A stretch of 64,000 nucleotides of DNA from Sphingomonas lacunae (GTDB lineage Bacteria; Pseudomonadota; Alphaproteobacteria; Sphingomonadales; Sphingomonadaceae). Location of the stretch: the NCBI RefSeq assembly GCF_012979535.1, contig NZ_CP053015.1, positions 1,860,001-1,924,000 on the forward strand, in the 5' to 3' direction. Every line of letters begins with the position of its first letter. Position 1 is the stretch's first letter. The notes beneath the pieces are model-generated. The model did no database searches, had not been told where the DNA came from, and saw nothing but the letters and a program-made list of their open reading frames with translations. Both the position numbers and the translations under genes were made by a program. Positions 24,119-33,800 of the stretch are shown here, piece by piece.

Positions 24119-27112
24119 ATGGCACTTTCACGGACGACAACCCGATTGCAGCTGTTGGCAGGCGCTTCGATCCTCGCGGCCTGTCCAACAATTGCATGGG
24201 CTCAGGCAACGGATGCGAATGCCGCGGCTGGAGCAGAGGGTGCAGGCGACATTGTGGTTGTCGGCTCGCGGATCGAAGGGGCGCGGGTCACGGGCGCACT
24301 GCCGGTATCGGTACTTGACGCCGAACGGATTGCGGCCACCGGCGGCATATCCGGTGATGAATTGTTCCGGTCCGTTCCCCAGGCGGGCGATGTGCAATTC
24401 CAGGAAGCCCGGACGACAGGCAATCTCAACGACGCGCGTGGCGACAATGCCTCGATCAACCTGCGCAGCGTCGGCACCGGCAATACGTTGGTGCTGCTCA
24501 ACGGGCGCAGGATGATCCTGACGCCGGGCACCCAGACCGAGAATTTTGTGCCGGTACAGACGGCCAATACCAATTCTTTGCCGATTGGCGCCACCCGTCG
24601 GGTGGAAATCCTGCGTGATGGTGCCGCCGCCATTTATGGCGCTGATGCTGTCGCTGGCGTGGTCAACGTTGTGCTTGATGACCGTTTCGAGGGCATCCGG
24701 CTCGATGGCCGTTATGGTTTCGCGGATGGAACCAGCGAATATACGGTAGCCGCGAAAGCTGGCTTTGCGACTGAATCCGGCGGTCGCTTCATGGTCTTTG
24801 GCAGCTATACACATCGCACACCATTGTTCACCAGCGAACGCGATTTTGCGGTCAGCGAGGATCATCGCCCCGCGCTGATCGGCACGCCTTGGGAGGGTGA
24901 CACATCCTTCGACAACCGGTCCACATCCTCGCCATGGGGCAGTTTTACAACTGTGCCGGTCACCGCTGTCCGGCAAGGCACAACCGCCCTGACAACATCT
25001 GGCGTGTTTCACATTGAACCTACCAGCAACACGGCGGCAGGTTGCTCCAGCACGGTCATCAATGGCAATTTGTGCCTTCGCAGCGGGACGATCACAGGCG
25101 CCAACAGCCGCGTTCTGCGCTATGACGAGAATCCGGACAGGACCATTCGCGGCGAGCTCGACCGGATCAATTTGTACAGCACCTTCAGCCAGGAATTGGG
25201 TGCGGTCGAACTGTTTGGCGAACTGGGCTATTATCATGCCGAACTGACTGGCCAGCGTGAACAGTCGGCACCGATTTCCAGCGCGCCGATCATCATTCCT
25301 GCCAGCAACTATTATAACCCTTTTGGCGCCGCTACCATCAACGGAGTGGCCAACCCGAACCGGCTGGCTGGCCTGACCAATGTGCCCGCGGGCGGGCTGG
25401 CGCTGCGTATCACGACATATCGCCCTGTGGATACGGGACCGCGAACCTTCACGGTCACTGATGACATGGTCCGCAGCTTGCTCGGCCTGCGCGGTGAAAT
25501 GGGCAAGTTCAAATGGGAGTCCGCGTTTACCTATTCCTGGGCACGCACCGAAGACCACACGCGAAATGCCATCAGCAACACACTGTTCCAGCGGGCATTG
25601 GCACTGTCCACGCCCGACGCCTATAACCCGTTCAATGGCGGTAATCAGACCAGCTATTCGCTGGGGGACACAACGCCGAGCAATCCGGCAACAATCAACT
25701 CGTTCCTGATTGATGTGTACCGGATCGGCAAGACGTCTTTGGCAACGTGGGACGCGCGCATCTCGACACCTGATCTGCTGACGACGTCGGCCGGTGATGT
25801 CGGCTTCGCCAGCGGTGTCGAGATCCGCCGCGAGACCTATAATGACAACCGCGATGACCGGCTGGATGGGACCACAACCTACACTGATATGGTGTCGGGG
25901 ATCACGTATGGCACGGATGTCATGGGGGCGAGTCCGGCCCCGGATGTCTCGGCCCGCAGGACGGTGCTGTCAGCCTATGCCGAATTGGCCATTCCACTCG
26001 TCTCGCCTGACATGAACGTTCCTCTTGTCCAAGCTTTTGATGTGCAGCTGGCGGTGCGCGACGAACATTATTCGGATTTTGGCAATGTCCTGAAATCGAA
26101 GGTCGCGGCGGCTTGGGAAGTGATGGATGGCGTGCGGTTCCGCTCGTCATGGTCGCAAAGTTTCCGGGCGCCCAACCTCGCCCAATTCTATAGCGCCGGG
26201 ACACAAGTCGCCAATACCCGCACCGATTTCGCGCAGTGCCGGATCAACGGGACGCCGTGCAGCGGCGTCTCCACCCTGGAAGTTCGCGCCGGAAACCAGG
26301 ATTTGGGTCCGGAAGATGCGGAAACCTTGTCCTTTGGCGCGGTGGTCCAGCCGATCCGTAACCTGACTCTGACCGTGGATTGGTGGCAGCTGGATTCGGA
26401 AGGCGTTATTGGCCTGCAAGGTGCCCAGAACCAGATCTTGTTCGATCTGCTCGAACGGCAAAGCGGTCGGAGCAACCCGAATGTGGTCCGTGCCGCACCG
26501 GTCGGGACACAGATCGTCGGCGATCTGCAGTTTGTTCAGGATAACTATTTCAACCTTGGCCCGCGCAGGTTGCGCGGTCTCGATTTTGCGCTGAACTATC
26601 GACTGCGCAACACGCCCCTGGGCACATTTGAAATAGACTTGGCTGCTTCCAAGCTCTTGCGCTTCCAGCAGTCACCATCCGAACTGCAATCGACCCTGAT
26701 CGCCGCCAATGCTGCCGGCACGCTGGGCACAGGCATTACCATCACACAGGCCGGCAGCCAGATTGCGGTCAATGGCAATCCTCGCTGGCGGATGTCGGGC
26801 AACCTCAGCTGGCGGTCGGGACCGTTCAGCGCCGGGGTGTTGGTGAACCATGTCGGCCCGGTCTTTGATACAGGGACAGCACGGGTCAACGGCCAATTCT
26901 ATGAGCTGGACAGCTATACGACGGTCAATGCCTATGTGCAGTTCCGCGCGGGTGATGATGCGGGTATCCTGTCAGGCACACGTCTGCGGGTCGGTGCACG
27001 CAACCTGTTTGACCAGCGTCCGCCCTTGGCCTCGACCAACTATGGCTTCCTCGGGTCGTTGCATGATGGCGTTGGACGGTTTGTCTATTTCCAGCTGTCG
27101 CGGGATTTCTGA
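24119..27112 (+). CDS. Large TonB-dependent receptor
   Basis: 997 residues from the ATG at 24119 (GGGGG ten bases upstream), with a signal peptide ending ACPTIAWAQ. The plug starts at GDIVVVGSRIEGARVTGALP and contains LLNGRRMILTPGTQ and VEILRDGAAAIYGADAVAGVVNVV, which mark the long receptor class common in Sphingomonas, Caulobacter and Xanthomonas. The barrel ends in VYFQLSRDF with a terminal Phe. It is followed by a hairpin, then by LysR, D-amino-acid dehydrogenase and two gamma-glutamyltransferase genes. Import of a peptide or amino-acid derivative is therefore inferred from context only. Confidence 0.94.
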   Translation: MALSRTTTRLQLLAGASILAACPTIAWAQATDANAAAGAEGAGDIVVVGSRIEGARVTGALPVSVLDAERIAATGGISGDELFRSVPQAGDVQFQEARTTGNLNDARGDNASINLRSVGTGNTLVLLNGRRMILTPGTQTENFVPVQTANTNSLPIGATRRVEILRDGAAAIYGADAVAGVVNVVLDDRFEGIRLDGRYGFADGTSEYTVAAKAGFATESGGRFMVFGSYTHRTPLFTSERDFAVSEDHRPALIGTPWEGDTSFDNRSTSSPWGSFTTVPVTAVRQGTTALTTSGVFHIEPTSNTAAGCSSTVINGNLCLRSGTITGANSRVLRYDENPDRTIRGELDRINLYSTFSQELGAVELFGELGYYHAELTGQREQSAPISSAPIIIPASNYYNPFGAATINGVANPNRLAGLTNVPAGGLALRITTYRPVDTGPRTFTVTDDMVRSLLGLRGEMGKFKWESAFTYSWARTEDHTRNAISNTLFQRALALSTPDAYNPFNGGNQTSYSLGDTTPSNPATINSFLIDVYRIGKTSLATWDARISTPDLLTTSAGDVGFASGVEIRRETYNDNRDDRLDGTTTYTDMVSGITYGTDVMGASPAPDVSARRTVLSAYAELAIPLVSPDMNVPLVQAFDVQLAVRDEHYSDFGNVLKSKVAAAWEVMDGVRFRSSWSQSFRAPNLAQFYSAGTQVANTRTDFAQCRINGTPCSGVSTLEVRAGNQDLGPEDAETLSFGAVVQPIRNLTLTVDWWQLDSEGVIGLQGAQNQILFDLLERQSGRSNPNVVRAAPVGTQIVGDLQFVQDNYFNLGPRRLRGLDFALNYRLRNTPLGTFEIDLAASKLLRFQQSPSELQSTLIAANAAGTLGTGITITQAGSQIAVNGNPRWRMSGNLSWRSGPFSAGVLVNHVGPVFDTGTARVNGQFYELDSYTTVNAYVQFRAGDDAGILSGTRLRVGARNLFDQRPPLASTNYGFLGSLHDGVGRFVYFQLSRDF

Positions 27113-27139
27113 TCATAGTTTCGGATCGCAATTCAAGGG

Positions 27140-27164
27140 TAGCGGCGTGTGTTCCACGCCGCTA
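27140..27164. terminator. Hairpin after the TonB receptor gene
   Basis: TAGCGGCGTG and CACGCCGCTA form a perfect 10-bp stem with a 5-base loop, 27 bases after the receptor stop and 10 bases before the LysR gene. There is no T-run. It may attenuate rather than end transcription into the LysR gene. Confidence 0.6.
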
Positions 27165-27174
27165 GTTCCTGCCA

Positions 27175-28068
27175 ATGCGGCTGAGACAAATTGAAGTATT
27201 CCATGCGGTCTATTCGAATGGCTCGATAAGCGCTGCGGCGCGTTCGCTGCACGTTTCGCAGCCGGCTGTAAGCAAGGTCCTGCGCCACACGGAAAGCCAG
27301 TTGGGAATCCGGCTGTTCGAGCTTGTTCGCGGCAGGCTTGTGCCCACTGACGAGGCCCATGCCTTGTTTCGGGAGGTTGATGAGGTCTTCCAGCGCATTT
27401 CGTCCCTGCAACTGGCCACATCCAATCTCAGGAAATCCGGTGCCGGGCACTTGAGAGTCGGTGCAGTGCCCTCGCTAGGCCTCGATATAGTGCCTGCCGC
27501 CGTCGCAGGTTTTCGTGCCCAGCATCCGGACGTCACCTTTGATATCAAGACTCTGCACCATCATGACATGCTGCGCGCGCTCTATGAGCGTGAATGTGAT
27601 TTGGCGATTGCTTATGCGCCTCCCGTTCAGCCCCGTCTGGAGCAACAGTTGCTCACGCAGGCACAGCTTGTGCTGGTCGCTCCGCGCGGCCGGTTTGACA
27701 GTGGTGACGGGCTTGTGGACCTGACGCGGCTCGATGGCATTGACATGATAGGTGTGACGACCAGCGGACCGATTGGTGCCATTGTAGCTGACGCCCTTGC
27801 CCTCGCCCAAGTTGAACCGCGAGAGGTGGCCTCCGTGTCCACTTATTATGTCGCCGCTGCACTGGTTCGGCATGGTGTAGGCGTGGCCATCATGGACGAA
27901 TATACCGGGCGTGCGATGGCAAACCAATCGATCGACGTCTTGCCGCTGTCTCCAGCCACGCCCTTCGGCGTCCATGCGGTGTGGCTGGAAGACCGGCCAT
28001 TGTCGAAATTGGGTGTTCGCTTCGTCAAGTTGGTCCAGCGGATCCTCAATCAGCAGACCGCCCGATGA
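27175..28068 (+). CDS. LysR-family transcriptional regulator
   Basis: 297 residues. The winged helix is at the N-terminus (MRLRQIEVFHAVYSNGSISA, then HVSQPAVSKVLRHTESQLGI), and a periplasmic-binding-like effector domain starts at about residue 92 (HLRVGAVPSLGLDIVPAAVA). It reads in the same direction as the D-amino-acid dehydrogenase and gamma-glutamyltransferase genes that follow about 100 bases later, so it probably controls them in response to an amino-acid ligand. The ligand is inferred, not seen. Confidence 0.94.
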   Translation: MRLRQIEVFHAVYSNGSISAAARSLHVSQPAVSKVLRHTESQLGIRLFELVRGRLVPTDEAHALFREVDEVFQRISSLQLATSNLRKSGAGHLRVGAVPSLGLDIVPAAVAGFRAQHPDVTFDIKTLHHHDMLRALYERECDLAIAYAPPVQPRLEQQLLTQAQLVLVAPRGRFDSGDGLVDLTRLDGIDMIGVTTSGPIGAIVADALALAQVEPREVASVSTYYVAAALVRHGVGVAIMDEYTGRAMANQSIDVLPLSPATPFGVHAVWLEDRPLSKLGVRFVKLVQRILNQQTAR

Positions 28069-28171
28069 GCGGACCGTCCGGCTGGCTCCCATAAAAGAAG
28101 GTTATGCAAAGCCCACCATTTTATGTGGGGGGTGCCCTTGCCTCGTGACGGGGCGAGCGTAGCATTGCGGG

Positions 28172-29440
28172 ATGTACTTGTCCCCGTTGCCTCACGCTCA
28201 GATTCATACCTCTGGACGATCTTCCCGCTCAGTCATTGTCATTGGTGCGGGAGTGGTTGGCATGGCTACGGCCTATTGCCTGGCACGTGACGGACTGGCG
28301 GTGACAATCATTGATCGCAACCTGTCGCCAGGCATGGGTGCCTCGTTCGCCAATGGCGCCCAGCTAAGCTATGTCTACACCGATGCGTTGGCCAATCCGG
28401 CGTTGATCAAGCATTTGCCTGCTCTTGCACTGGGGCTCGATCCGGCTTTTCGTTTGCGACCGTCCTTTGACCCCAGTCAGATTGGCTGGCTTTTGACGTT
28501 TCTGCGCAACGCGACCCAGGCTCGGTTCGAGGCCAACACCTTGGCCGGACTGGAATTGGGATTGCAATCGCGGTTGGCGATGCACGCCCTGCTTGAACGA
28601 CACCCGCTCGATTTTCATCACCGACAGGCAGGCAAGCTCCATATTCACCAGGATCAGGGGGCTTTCGCCAGTGCCGCCCGGATGGTGGAGCTCAAGCGCC
28701 GCCATGGTGCGATGCAGGAGGTGTTGAGCGACGCGGACGCAAGGGCAATCGAACCGGCACTGGCCGGACGACAGGCGCCGATTGCCGGTGCGATATTCTC
28801 CCCACAGGAGGAGGTGGGCGACCCCCATCTGTTCTGTGCCGCCATGAATGAAGTACTGACCCGTGACTATGGCGTCGTCAGCCGCCTTGGCTCGACCGTG
28901 ATGCAACTGTCAGACGATGGTAATGCGGCGCAACTGATGCTGGATAGTGGAGAGGTGTTGACGGCGGGCCATGTTGTTGTTTGTGCCGGTATCGATGCAA
29001 AGTCTCTCCTTTCCCCTCTGGGTGTTCGTTCCGGCTTGATGGGAATGAAGGGCTATTCATTCAATGCTCCCGCAGGAGCGATAGCCCCTGTGCACAGCAT
29101 CACCGATGTGGCTCGCAAAATGGTATTCTGCTGCTTGGACGACACTGTTCGCGTGGCAGGATTGGCGGAGCTGGGGCGTATGGATACGCGGCTTGCTGCT
29201 GATCAGGTGCGGGCGCTCAAAGCAGGCGCCGAAGAGGCATTGCCGGGCGCGGCTGATTATCGACGGGCACGTGGGGAATGGGCCGGTATCCGGCCGATGT
29301 CGCCCACATCCTTGCCGGATATTCGCCAGGTCAGCGGGCGTGTGTCGATCAACATCGGTCACGGCATGTTGGGATGGACATTTGCCATGGGATCAGCCGA
29401 ACGTATCGCCAAACAATTGCTGCAGGGAGTCTCGGCATGA
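28172..29440 (+). CDS. FAD-dependent D-amino-acid dehydrogenase (DadA-like)
   Basis: 422 residues. The Rossmann motif VIVIGAGVVGMATAYCLARDG lies at about 21-41, followed by the DAO family segments SFANGAQLSYVYTDALANP, GDPHLFCAAMNEVL and, near the C-terminus, GIRPMSPTSLPDI and INIGHGMLGWTFAMGSAE. DadA oxidises D-amino acids to 2-oxoacids and passes electrons to the respiratory chain. The first 16 residues before the Rossmann strand are longer than usual; no better start is visible. Its stop overlaps the start of a gamma-glutamyltransferase gene, which fits the breakdown of D- or gamma-linked amino acids. Confidence 0.9.
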   Translation: MYLSPLPHAQIHTSGRSSRSVIVIGAGVVGMATAYCLARDGLAVTIIDRNLSPGMGASFANGAQLSYVYTDALANPALIKHLPALALGLDPAFRLRPSFDPSQIGWLLTFLRNATQARFEANTLAGLELGLQSRLAMHALLERHPLDFHHRQAGKLHIHQDQGAFASAARMVELKRRHGAMQEVLSDADARAIEPALAGRQAPIAGAIFSPQEEVGDPHLFCAAMNEVLTRDYGVVSRLGSTVMQLSDDGNAAQLMLDSGEVLTAGHVVVCAGIDAKSLLSPLGVRSGLMGMKGYSFNAPAGAIAPVHSITDVARKMVFCCLDDTVRVAGLAELGRMDTRLAADQVRALKAGAEEALPGAADYRRARGEWAGIRPMSPTSLPDIRQVSGRVSINIGHGMLGWTFAMGSAERIAKQLLQGVSA

Positions 29441-31170
29441 CCAAGAGGATCAGGATGATTGCCAGACTTTGGTTGATGATCGCCGCCATGCTGGCGGGCA
29501 ACATGCAGCCGCTCGCGGCACAACAGCGGCAATTGCTCGAATATCCGAGTATCCATTCGCCTGTAGTCGGCGAGCAGGGCATGGTGGTGTCGCAGAATGC
29601 GCTGGCGTCGCAGGCGGGTGCCGAGATTATCCGGCGCGGCGGCAATGCGATTGATGCAGCCGTGGCCATGGGTTTTGTCCTTGCGGTCACGCTGCCGCGT
29701 GCGGGCAATATCGGCGGAGACGGCTTTATGCTGGTCCATGATGCCGCGACTGGCCAGGACGTGATCTTTGATTTCCGTTCAGTGGCACCACGCACGGCCA
29801 CCTTGTCAATGTTTGTCGACAATCAGGGGCGTGAAGCGGCGGTGGCTACCCGTGGCTATCTGGCGCCCGCCGTGCCGGGCACGGTCGCTGGTCTGTACAT
29901 GGCGCATCAGCGTTATGGGCGGCTGCCCTGGGCCGAGGTCGTCGCGCCCGCGATTGCGCTCGCGCGGGACGGCGTCAGGTTGACGCCTGACGAGGCCTTC
30001 GTCTTTGGTTGGGGGCGGGAGCGATTGTCGACCAGTACAGCGGCAAGGGCGACTTTCTATAAGCCTGACGGGTCACTTTACCGGGCAGGGGAAGTGGTGC
30101 GGCAGCCCGATCTGGCATGGACCTTGCGCCAGATTGCGCGGCGCGGCGCCGACGGCTTCTATCGCGGACCGGTTGCACAACGGATCGCCGCCGACATGGC
30201 CGCCAATGGAGGGCTGATAACGCTGGAGGATCTTGCATCCTATCGGGCGGTTGAACGGAGGCCCTTGCGCGGGACATATCGCGGGATGGAGGTGGTCACG
30301 GCTCCACCGGCCAGCGCCGGTGGGGCGACTTTGCTCAACATGCTCAACATTCTTGAACATTTCGATCTGGCGCAAAGCGGTGCCGGATCGGCGCAATCGC
30401 TGCACATCATGGCCGAAGCCATGAAACTGGGGTATCTCGACCGCTACCGCTTCCTTGGTGATACCGACTTTGTGTCCACACCATTGGCCGGGTTCATCTC
30501 GAAATCCTATGCTGCGGAACGAGCGCAGCTGATCAATCCGGCCATGGCCACGCCTGTGGCGACCATGGGCACCGGCGATCCTCTGGCCCATGAAAGCCCT
30601 TCGACGACCCATTATTCGGTCGCGGATGCACAGGGTAATGTGGTTTCGACGACCTATACATTGGGTGCGGATTTCGGCTCAGGGGTGATGATCGCCGGAA
30701 CCGGCATTTTGCTCAACAACCAGATGAACAATTTTGACCACAGTGGCGCTGCGGCTGCCCTGCGAGACGGCCTGCCAATGCCACCCAATGCCATGGCTCC
30801 TGGAAAGCGCATGTTGTCCACCATGATGCCCACTTTTGTGATGAAGGACGGGCGCCCATGGCTGGTCACCGGGACGCCCGGTGGCAGCACGATCATCGAC
30901 ACGGTGTTGCAGATCATCGTCAATGTCGTAGATTTCCGCCTGAATGTTGACGAGGCCACCCATCAACCACGTATTTTCCAGGAAGCGCGTGACGTCTTGC
31001 GGGTCGAACCCAATTTCAATCCTGACACGGTGCGCTTGCTGACAGCGATGGGTCACAGGATCACGTCGGATCAAACGATGGGCAGTGCGCAATCGATCAT
31101 GATCGCGGATGGACTTTATCTCGGTGCTGCCGACCCACGGCGACCTGGCGCCCTTGCGGTTGCTCCATGA
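29437..31170 (+). CDS. ggt: Gamma-glutamyltransferase, exported
   Basis: 577 residues from the ATG overlapping the dadA-like stop (ATGA). The signal peptide ends near MQPLAAQ. The fold markers are VVSQNALASQAGAEIIRRGG, GNIGGDGFML, and the autocleavage site STTHYSVADAQGNVVS, where the second Thr becomes the N-terminal nucleophile of the small subunit. Further on are SGVMIAGTGILLNNQMNNFD and TPGGSTIIDTVLQ. It hydrolyses or transfers gamma-glutamyl groups in the periplasm. It is translationally coupled to both neighbours. Confidence 0.94.
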   Translation: MTKRIRMIARLWLMIAAMLAGNMQPLAAQQRQLLEYPSIHSPVVGEQGMVVSQNALASQAGAEIIRRGGNAIDAAVAMGFVLAVTLPRAGNIGGDGFMLVHDAATGQDVIFDFRSVAPRTATLSMFVDNQGREAAVATRGYLAPAVPGTVAGLYMAHQRYGRLPWAEVVAPAIALARDGVRLTPDEAFVFGWGRERLSTSTAARATFYKPDGSLYRAGEVVRQPDLAWTLRQIARRGADGFYRGPVAQRIAADMAANGGLITLEDLASYRAVERRPLRGTYRGMEVVTAPPASAGGATLLNMLNILEHFDLAQSGAGSAQSLHIMAEAMKLGYLDRYRFLGDTDFVSTPLAGFISKSYAAERAQLINPAMATPVATMGTGDPLAHESPSTTHYSVADAQGNVVSTTYTLGADFGSGVMIAGTGILLNNQMNNFDHSGAAAALRDGLPMPPNAMAPGKRMLSTMMPTFVMKDGRPWLVTGTPGGSTIIDTVLQIIVNVVDFRLNVDEATHQPRIFQEARDVLRVEPNFNPDTVRLLTAMGHRITSDQTMGSAQSIMIADGLYLGAADPRRPGALAVAP

Positions 31171-32888
31171 TGTGGACCGGATGGCATTTGCGTATCAGGT
31201 CTGCCGGGCTTGGCGTGGCGCTGTTTGCCATGCTGGGCAATCTGCTTCCAGCCATGGCTTTGGCCGGTCCGTCGCGCCCCGAGCCGCGGCCCATGGTTAT
31301 TTCGGCCGCGCATCCACTGGCAGTCGAAGCCGGCATGGAGGTGCTTCGTCGCGGCGGGGACGCGGTTGATGCCGCCATTGCGGTTCAGGCAATGCTCAGC
31401 CTTGTCGAACCGCAAAGTTCGGGGCTGGGTGGTGGCGCTTTCATGCTGCGCTATGACGGGACAACGCACCGGGTTTCTGCTTATGACGGGCGGGAAACAG
31501 CACCGGCAGGTGCCAGCCCGACCATGTTCCTTGGCGACGATGGTCAGCCGCTGACGCGCGGCATCGCGATGACATCAGGCCGTGCCACCGGAGTGCCCGG
31601 GGTGGTCGCCATGCTGGGCCTGGCGCATCAACAGCACGGGCGATTGCCGTGGTCGAGCCTGTTCGAGAGCACGGCGTCGCGTGCTGATGCGGGTTTTGCG
31701 GTTTCCCAGCGCTTGGCCCGCTTTGTCCGTGGCCCGTTTGCACAAAATCGCATGGCTGACGTGCAGGCATATTTTACCCGCCCAGATGGGCAGTTGATCG
31801 ACGTTGGCGACACGCTGCGCAATCCCGCCTATGCTGCCTTCGTCCGCGAATTGGCGGTGCGCGGGCCACGCTGGTTCTATGAAGATGAGGTTGCATCGGC
31901 CATTGTCGCGCGAACAAGTGCGGCGCCGATCCCGGGTGCCCTATCAGTAACCGACATCGCCGCCTATCGGCCACAACAGCGTGAAGCCCTGTGCGCGCCC
32001 TATCGCGTTTATCGCCTGTGCACCATGCCGCCGCCATCAAGCGGCGTTGGCCTGTTGCAAATGATGCAGATGCTGGAACGCACACGCATCGCCCGTTTGG
32101 GACCGGACAATCCCCAGGCCTGGTATCTGTTCGCAGAGGCTAGCCGGTTGATGTATGCAGATCGCGATGCCTATGTGGGGGACCCGGCGTTTGTTGATGT
32201 GCCTGTGGCGGGCCTGTTGGACCGCCAATATGTCGCCGCTCGCCGTGCCCTGATCGGGCCGCAAGCAGCTCCCGCCGTTGCTGCGGGTTCTCCGGTACGA
32301 ACTTGGGTGCCATCAATCGACGCAACTGTTGAACCTGCCGGGACTTCGCATTTCGTCATCCACGACAGCCATGGCAACGCCGTGTCGATGACGACGACAG
32401 TTGAGAGTTTCTTTGGCAGCGGTCGTATGGTCCACGGTTTTTTCCTCAACAACCAAATGACCGATTTTTCGTTCCTGCCGACCGGAGCGAATGCCATTGC
32501 ACCAGGCAAGCGCCCGCGGTCATCCATGGCGCCTGTCCTGATCCTTGATCGGCGCGGACGCCTTTTGGGCGCCCTGGGTTCGCCGGGCGGCAATGCGATC
32601 CCGGCCTATGTTGGCAAGACATTGATTGGCGTGCTGGACTGGCATTTGCCCATGCAACAGGCGGTGGACCTACCCAATCTGATCGCGCGACCTGCCGCCA
32701 TCAGCGGGGAAACGACCCGCATGCCGCCGGGCATGGTAGATGCCCTGGCACAGCGCGGCATTCGGATTCAGCCGGTGAATGGTGAAGACTCGGGGCTCCA
32801 TGGCTTTTTCTGGCGTGATGGCCACTGGGATGCCGCAGCTGACAGTCGTCGCGATGGTAGTGTAGCGCAGCATCGCCAAGGCCGCTGA
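31167..32888 (+). CDS. Second gamma-glutamyltransferase family protein, exported
   Basis: 573 residues, starting with ATGATG across the stop of the preceding paralogue. The signal peptide covers about residues 1-33 (ends LPAMALAG). The family core is present (VISAAHPLAVEAGMEVLRRG, LGGGAFMLRYDG, FFLNNQMTDFSFLP, GSPGGNAIPAYV), with the probable cleavage nucleophile in EPAGTSHFVIHDSHGN. The wording around the site (GTSHF) differs from the STTHY of its neighbour, so the specificity probably differs as well. The last 20 residues (from AADSRRDG) are polar and look like a worn or extended tail. Confidence 0.88.
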   Translation: MMWTGWHLRIRSAGLGVALFAMLGNLLPAMALAGPSRPEPRPMVISAAHPLAVEAGMEVLRRGGDAVDAAIAVQAMLSLVEPQSSGLGGGAFMLRYDGTTHRVSAYDGRETAPAGASPTMFLGDDGQPLTRGIAMTSGRATGVPGVVAMLGLAHQQHGRLPWSSLFESTASRADAGFAVSQRLARFVRGPFAQNRMADVQAYFTRPDGQLIDVGDTLRNPAYAAFVRELAVRGPRWFYEDEVASAIVARTSAAPIPGALSVTDIAAYRPQQREALCAPYRVYRLCTMPPPSSGVGLLQMMQMLERTRIARLGPDNPQAWYLFAEASRLMYADRDAYVGDPAFVDVPVAGLLDRQYVAARRALIGPQAAPAVAAGSPVRTWVPSIDATVEPAGTSHFVIHDSHGNAVSMTTTVESFFGSGRMVHGFFLNNQMTDFSFLPTGANAIAPGKRPRSSMAPVLILDRRGRLLGALGSPGGNAIPAYVGKTLIGVLDWHLPMQQAVDLPNLIARPAAISGETTRMPPGMVDALAQRGIRIQPVNGEDSGLHGFFWRDGHWDAAADSRRDGSVAQHRQGR

Positions 32889-33063
32889 CTGGGCGACCAA
32901 TTTCGCGAGTTGTCGCCGCAAAATTCGGCTAAAGCGACCTGTTCGATCACGCCCAGTCGACCCGGCTATGGACTGCGTAGCAGCGATGACCCCTACAGAC
33001 TTGGCCTTCCAGGCACTGCTTCAATGCGGGCGTGCTGCCAGACCAGTGCATTGAGCCATGAGG

Positions 33064-33789
33064 TTACAGCGCCTGCAGCACCGCGTCCTTCCACTCGGGC
33101 CGGCAGATGAGAAGGTCGGGGATATATGTGTCCCGCTGGTTATAGACCAACGGGCTGCCATCGACCCGTGAACAGTGCAGACCATAGGCTGAAGCCACGG
33201 CGACAGGGGCACAACTGTCCCATTCATATTGGCCGCCGGTGTGGAGGTAGATTTCCGCTTCGCCACGCACGACTGCCATGGCCTTCGCGCCGGCGCTGCC
33301 CATGGGGATAAGTTCTGCGCTTAGCGCGTTGGCTACCGCAACCGCTTCCGCTGCCGGACGCGTGCGGCTCACCACCATGCGTGGTCGCACCGGCGCCTTT
33401 GGCAGGGCGGGGCATTGGTCACTGCGCAGGACAAGGCCGAGGCCGGGGAGGGCGACGGCGCCAATGCTGGCCTTGCCATCGACCGCCAAGGCCACGTGAA
33501 CGGCCCAGTCGGTGCGTTCTTCGCCATATTCGCGGGTGCCGTCCACAGGGTCGATGATCCAGACCCGCTTGCTGGTCAGCCGGTCGGCATTGTCCTTTTC
33601 CTCTTCCGACAGCAAGCCATCATCCGGCCGTTGCTCACGCAGGGCATGAACAAGAAACTGGTTTGCCGTCGCATCGCCAGCAGCGCCCAGCTTCTTCATA
33701 TTCAACAGGCCGGATGACCGAACCTCCAAAAGAATGCGTCCGGCAGCCTCTGCGAGTTGGGCAGCCAGTTCGGCATCGGTCAGGCTCAT
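33064..33789 (-). CDS. cysQ: 3'(2'),5'-bisphosphate nucleotidase
   Basis: 241 residues of the inositol-monophosphatase fold. The metal-binding motifs are LLSEEEKDN, WIIDPVDGTREY and WDSCAPVAVA; a Lys/Arg-poor active site with TREYG is typical of CysQ. It removes the 3'-phosphate of PAP formed after PAPS use, which relieves inhibition of sulfate assimilation. It is the last gene of the leftward sulfate activation operon, 11 bases after the CysNC gene. It converges with the second gamma-glutamyltransferase gene; the 175 bases between show no clear terminator. Confidence 0.94.
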   Translation of the reverse strand: MSLTDAELAAQLAEAAGRILLEVRSSGLLNMKKLGAAGDATANQFLVHALREQRPDDGLLSEEEKDNADRLTSKRVWIIDPVDGTREYGEERTDWAVHVALAVDGKASIGAVALPGLGLVLRSDQCPALPKAPVRPRMVVSRTRPAAEAVAVANALSAELIPMGSAGAKAMAVVRGEAEIYLHTGGQYEWDSCAPVAVASAYGLHCSRVDGSPLVYNQRDTYIPDLLICRPEWKDAVLQAL

Positions 33790-33800
33790 ACGGGTTGTCC

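Noticed and set aside
24128..25558. 476-codon open frame on the - strand over the second TonB receptor
   Set aside because: Antisense shadow of a well-marked receptor gene.
28112..28129. CCCAC/GTGGG hairpin upstream of the dadA-like gene as a riboswitch or operator
   Set aside because: Only a 5-base stem with an 8-base loop; too short to support a claim.
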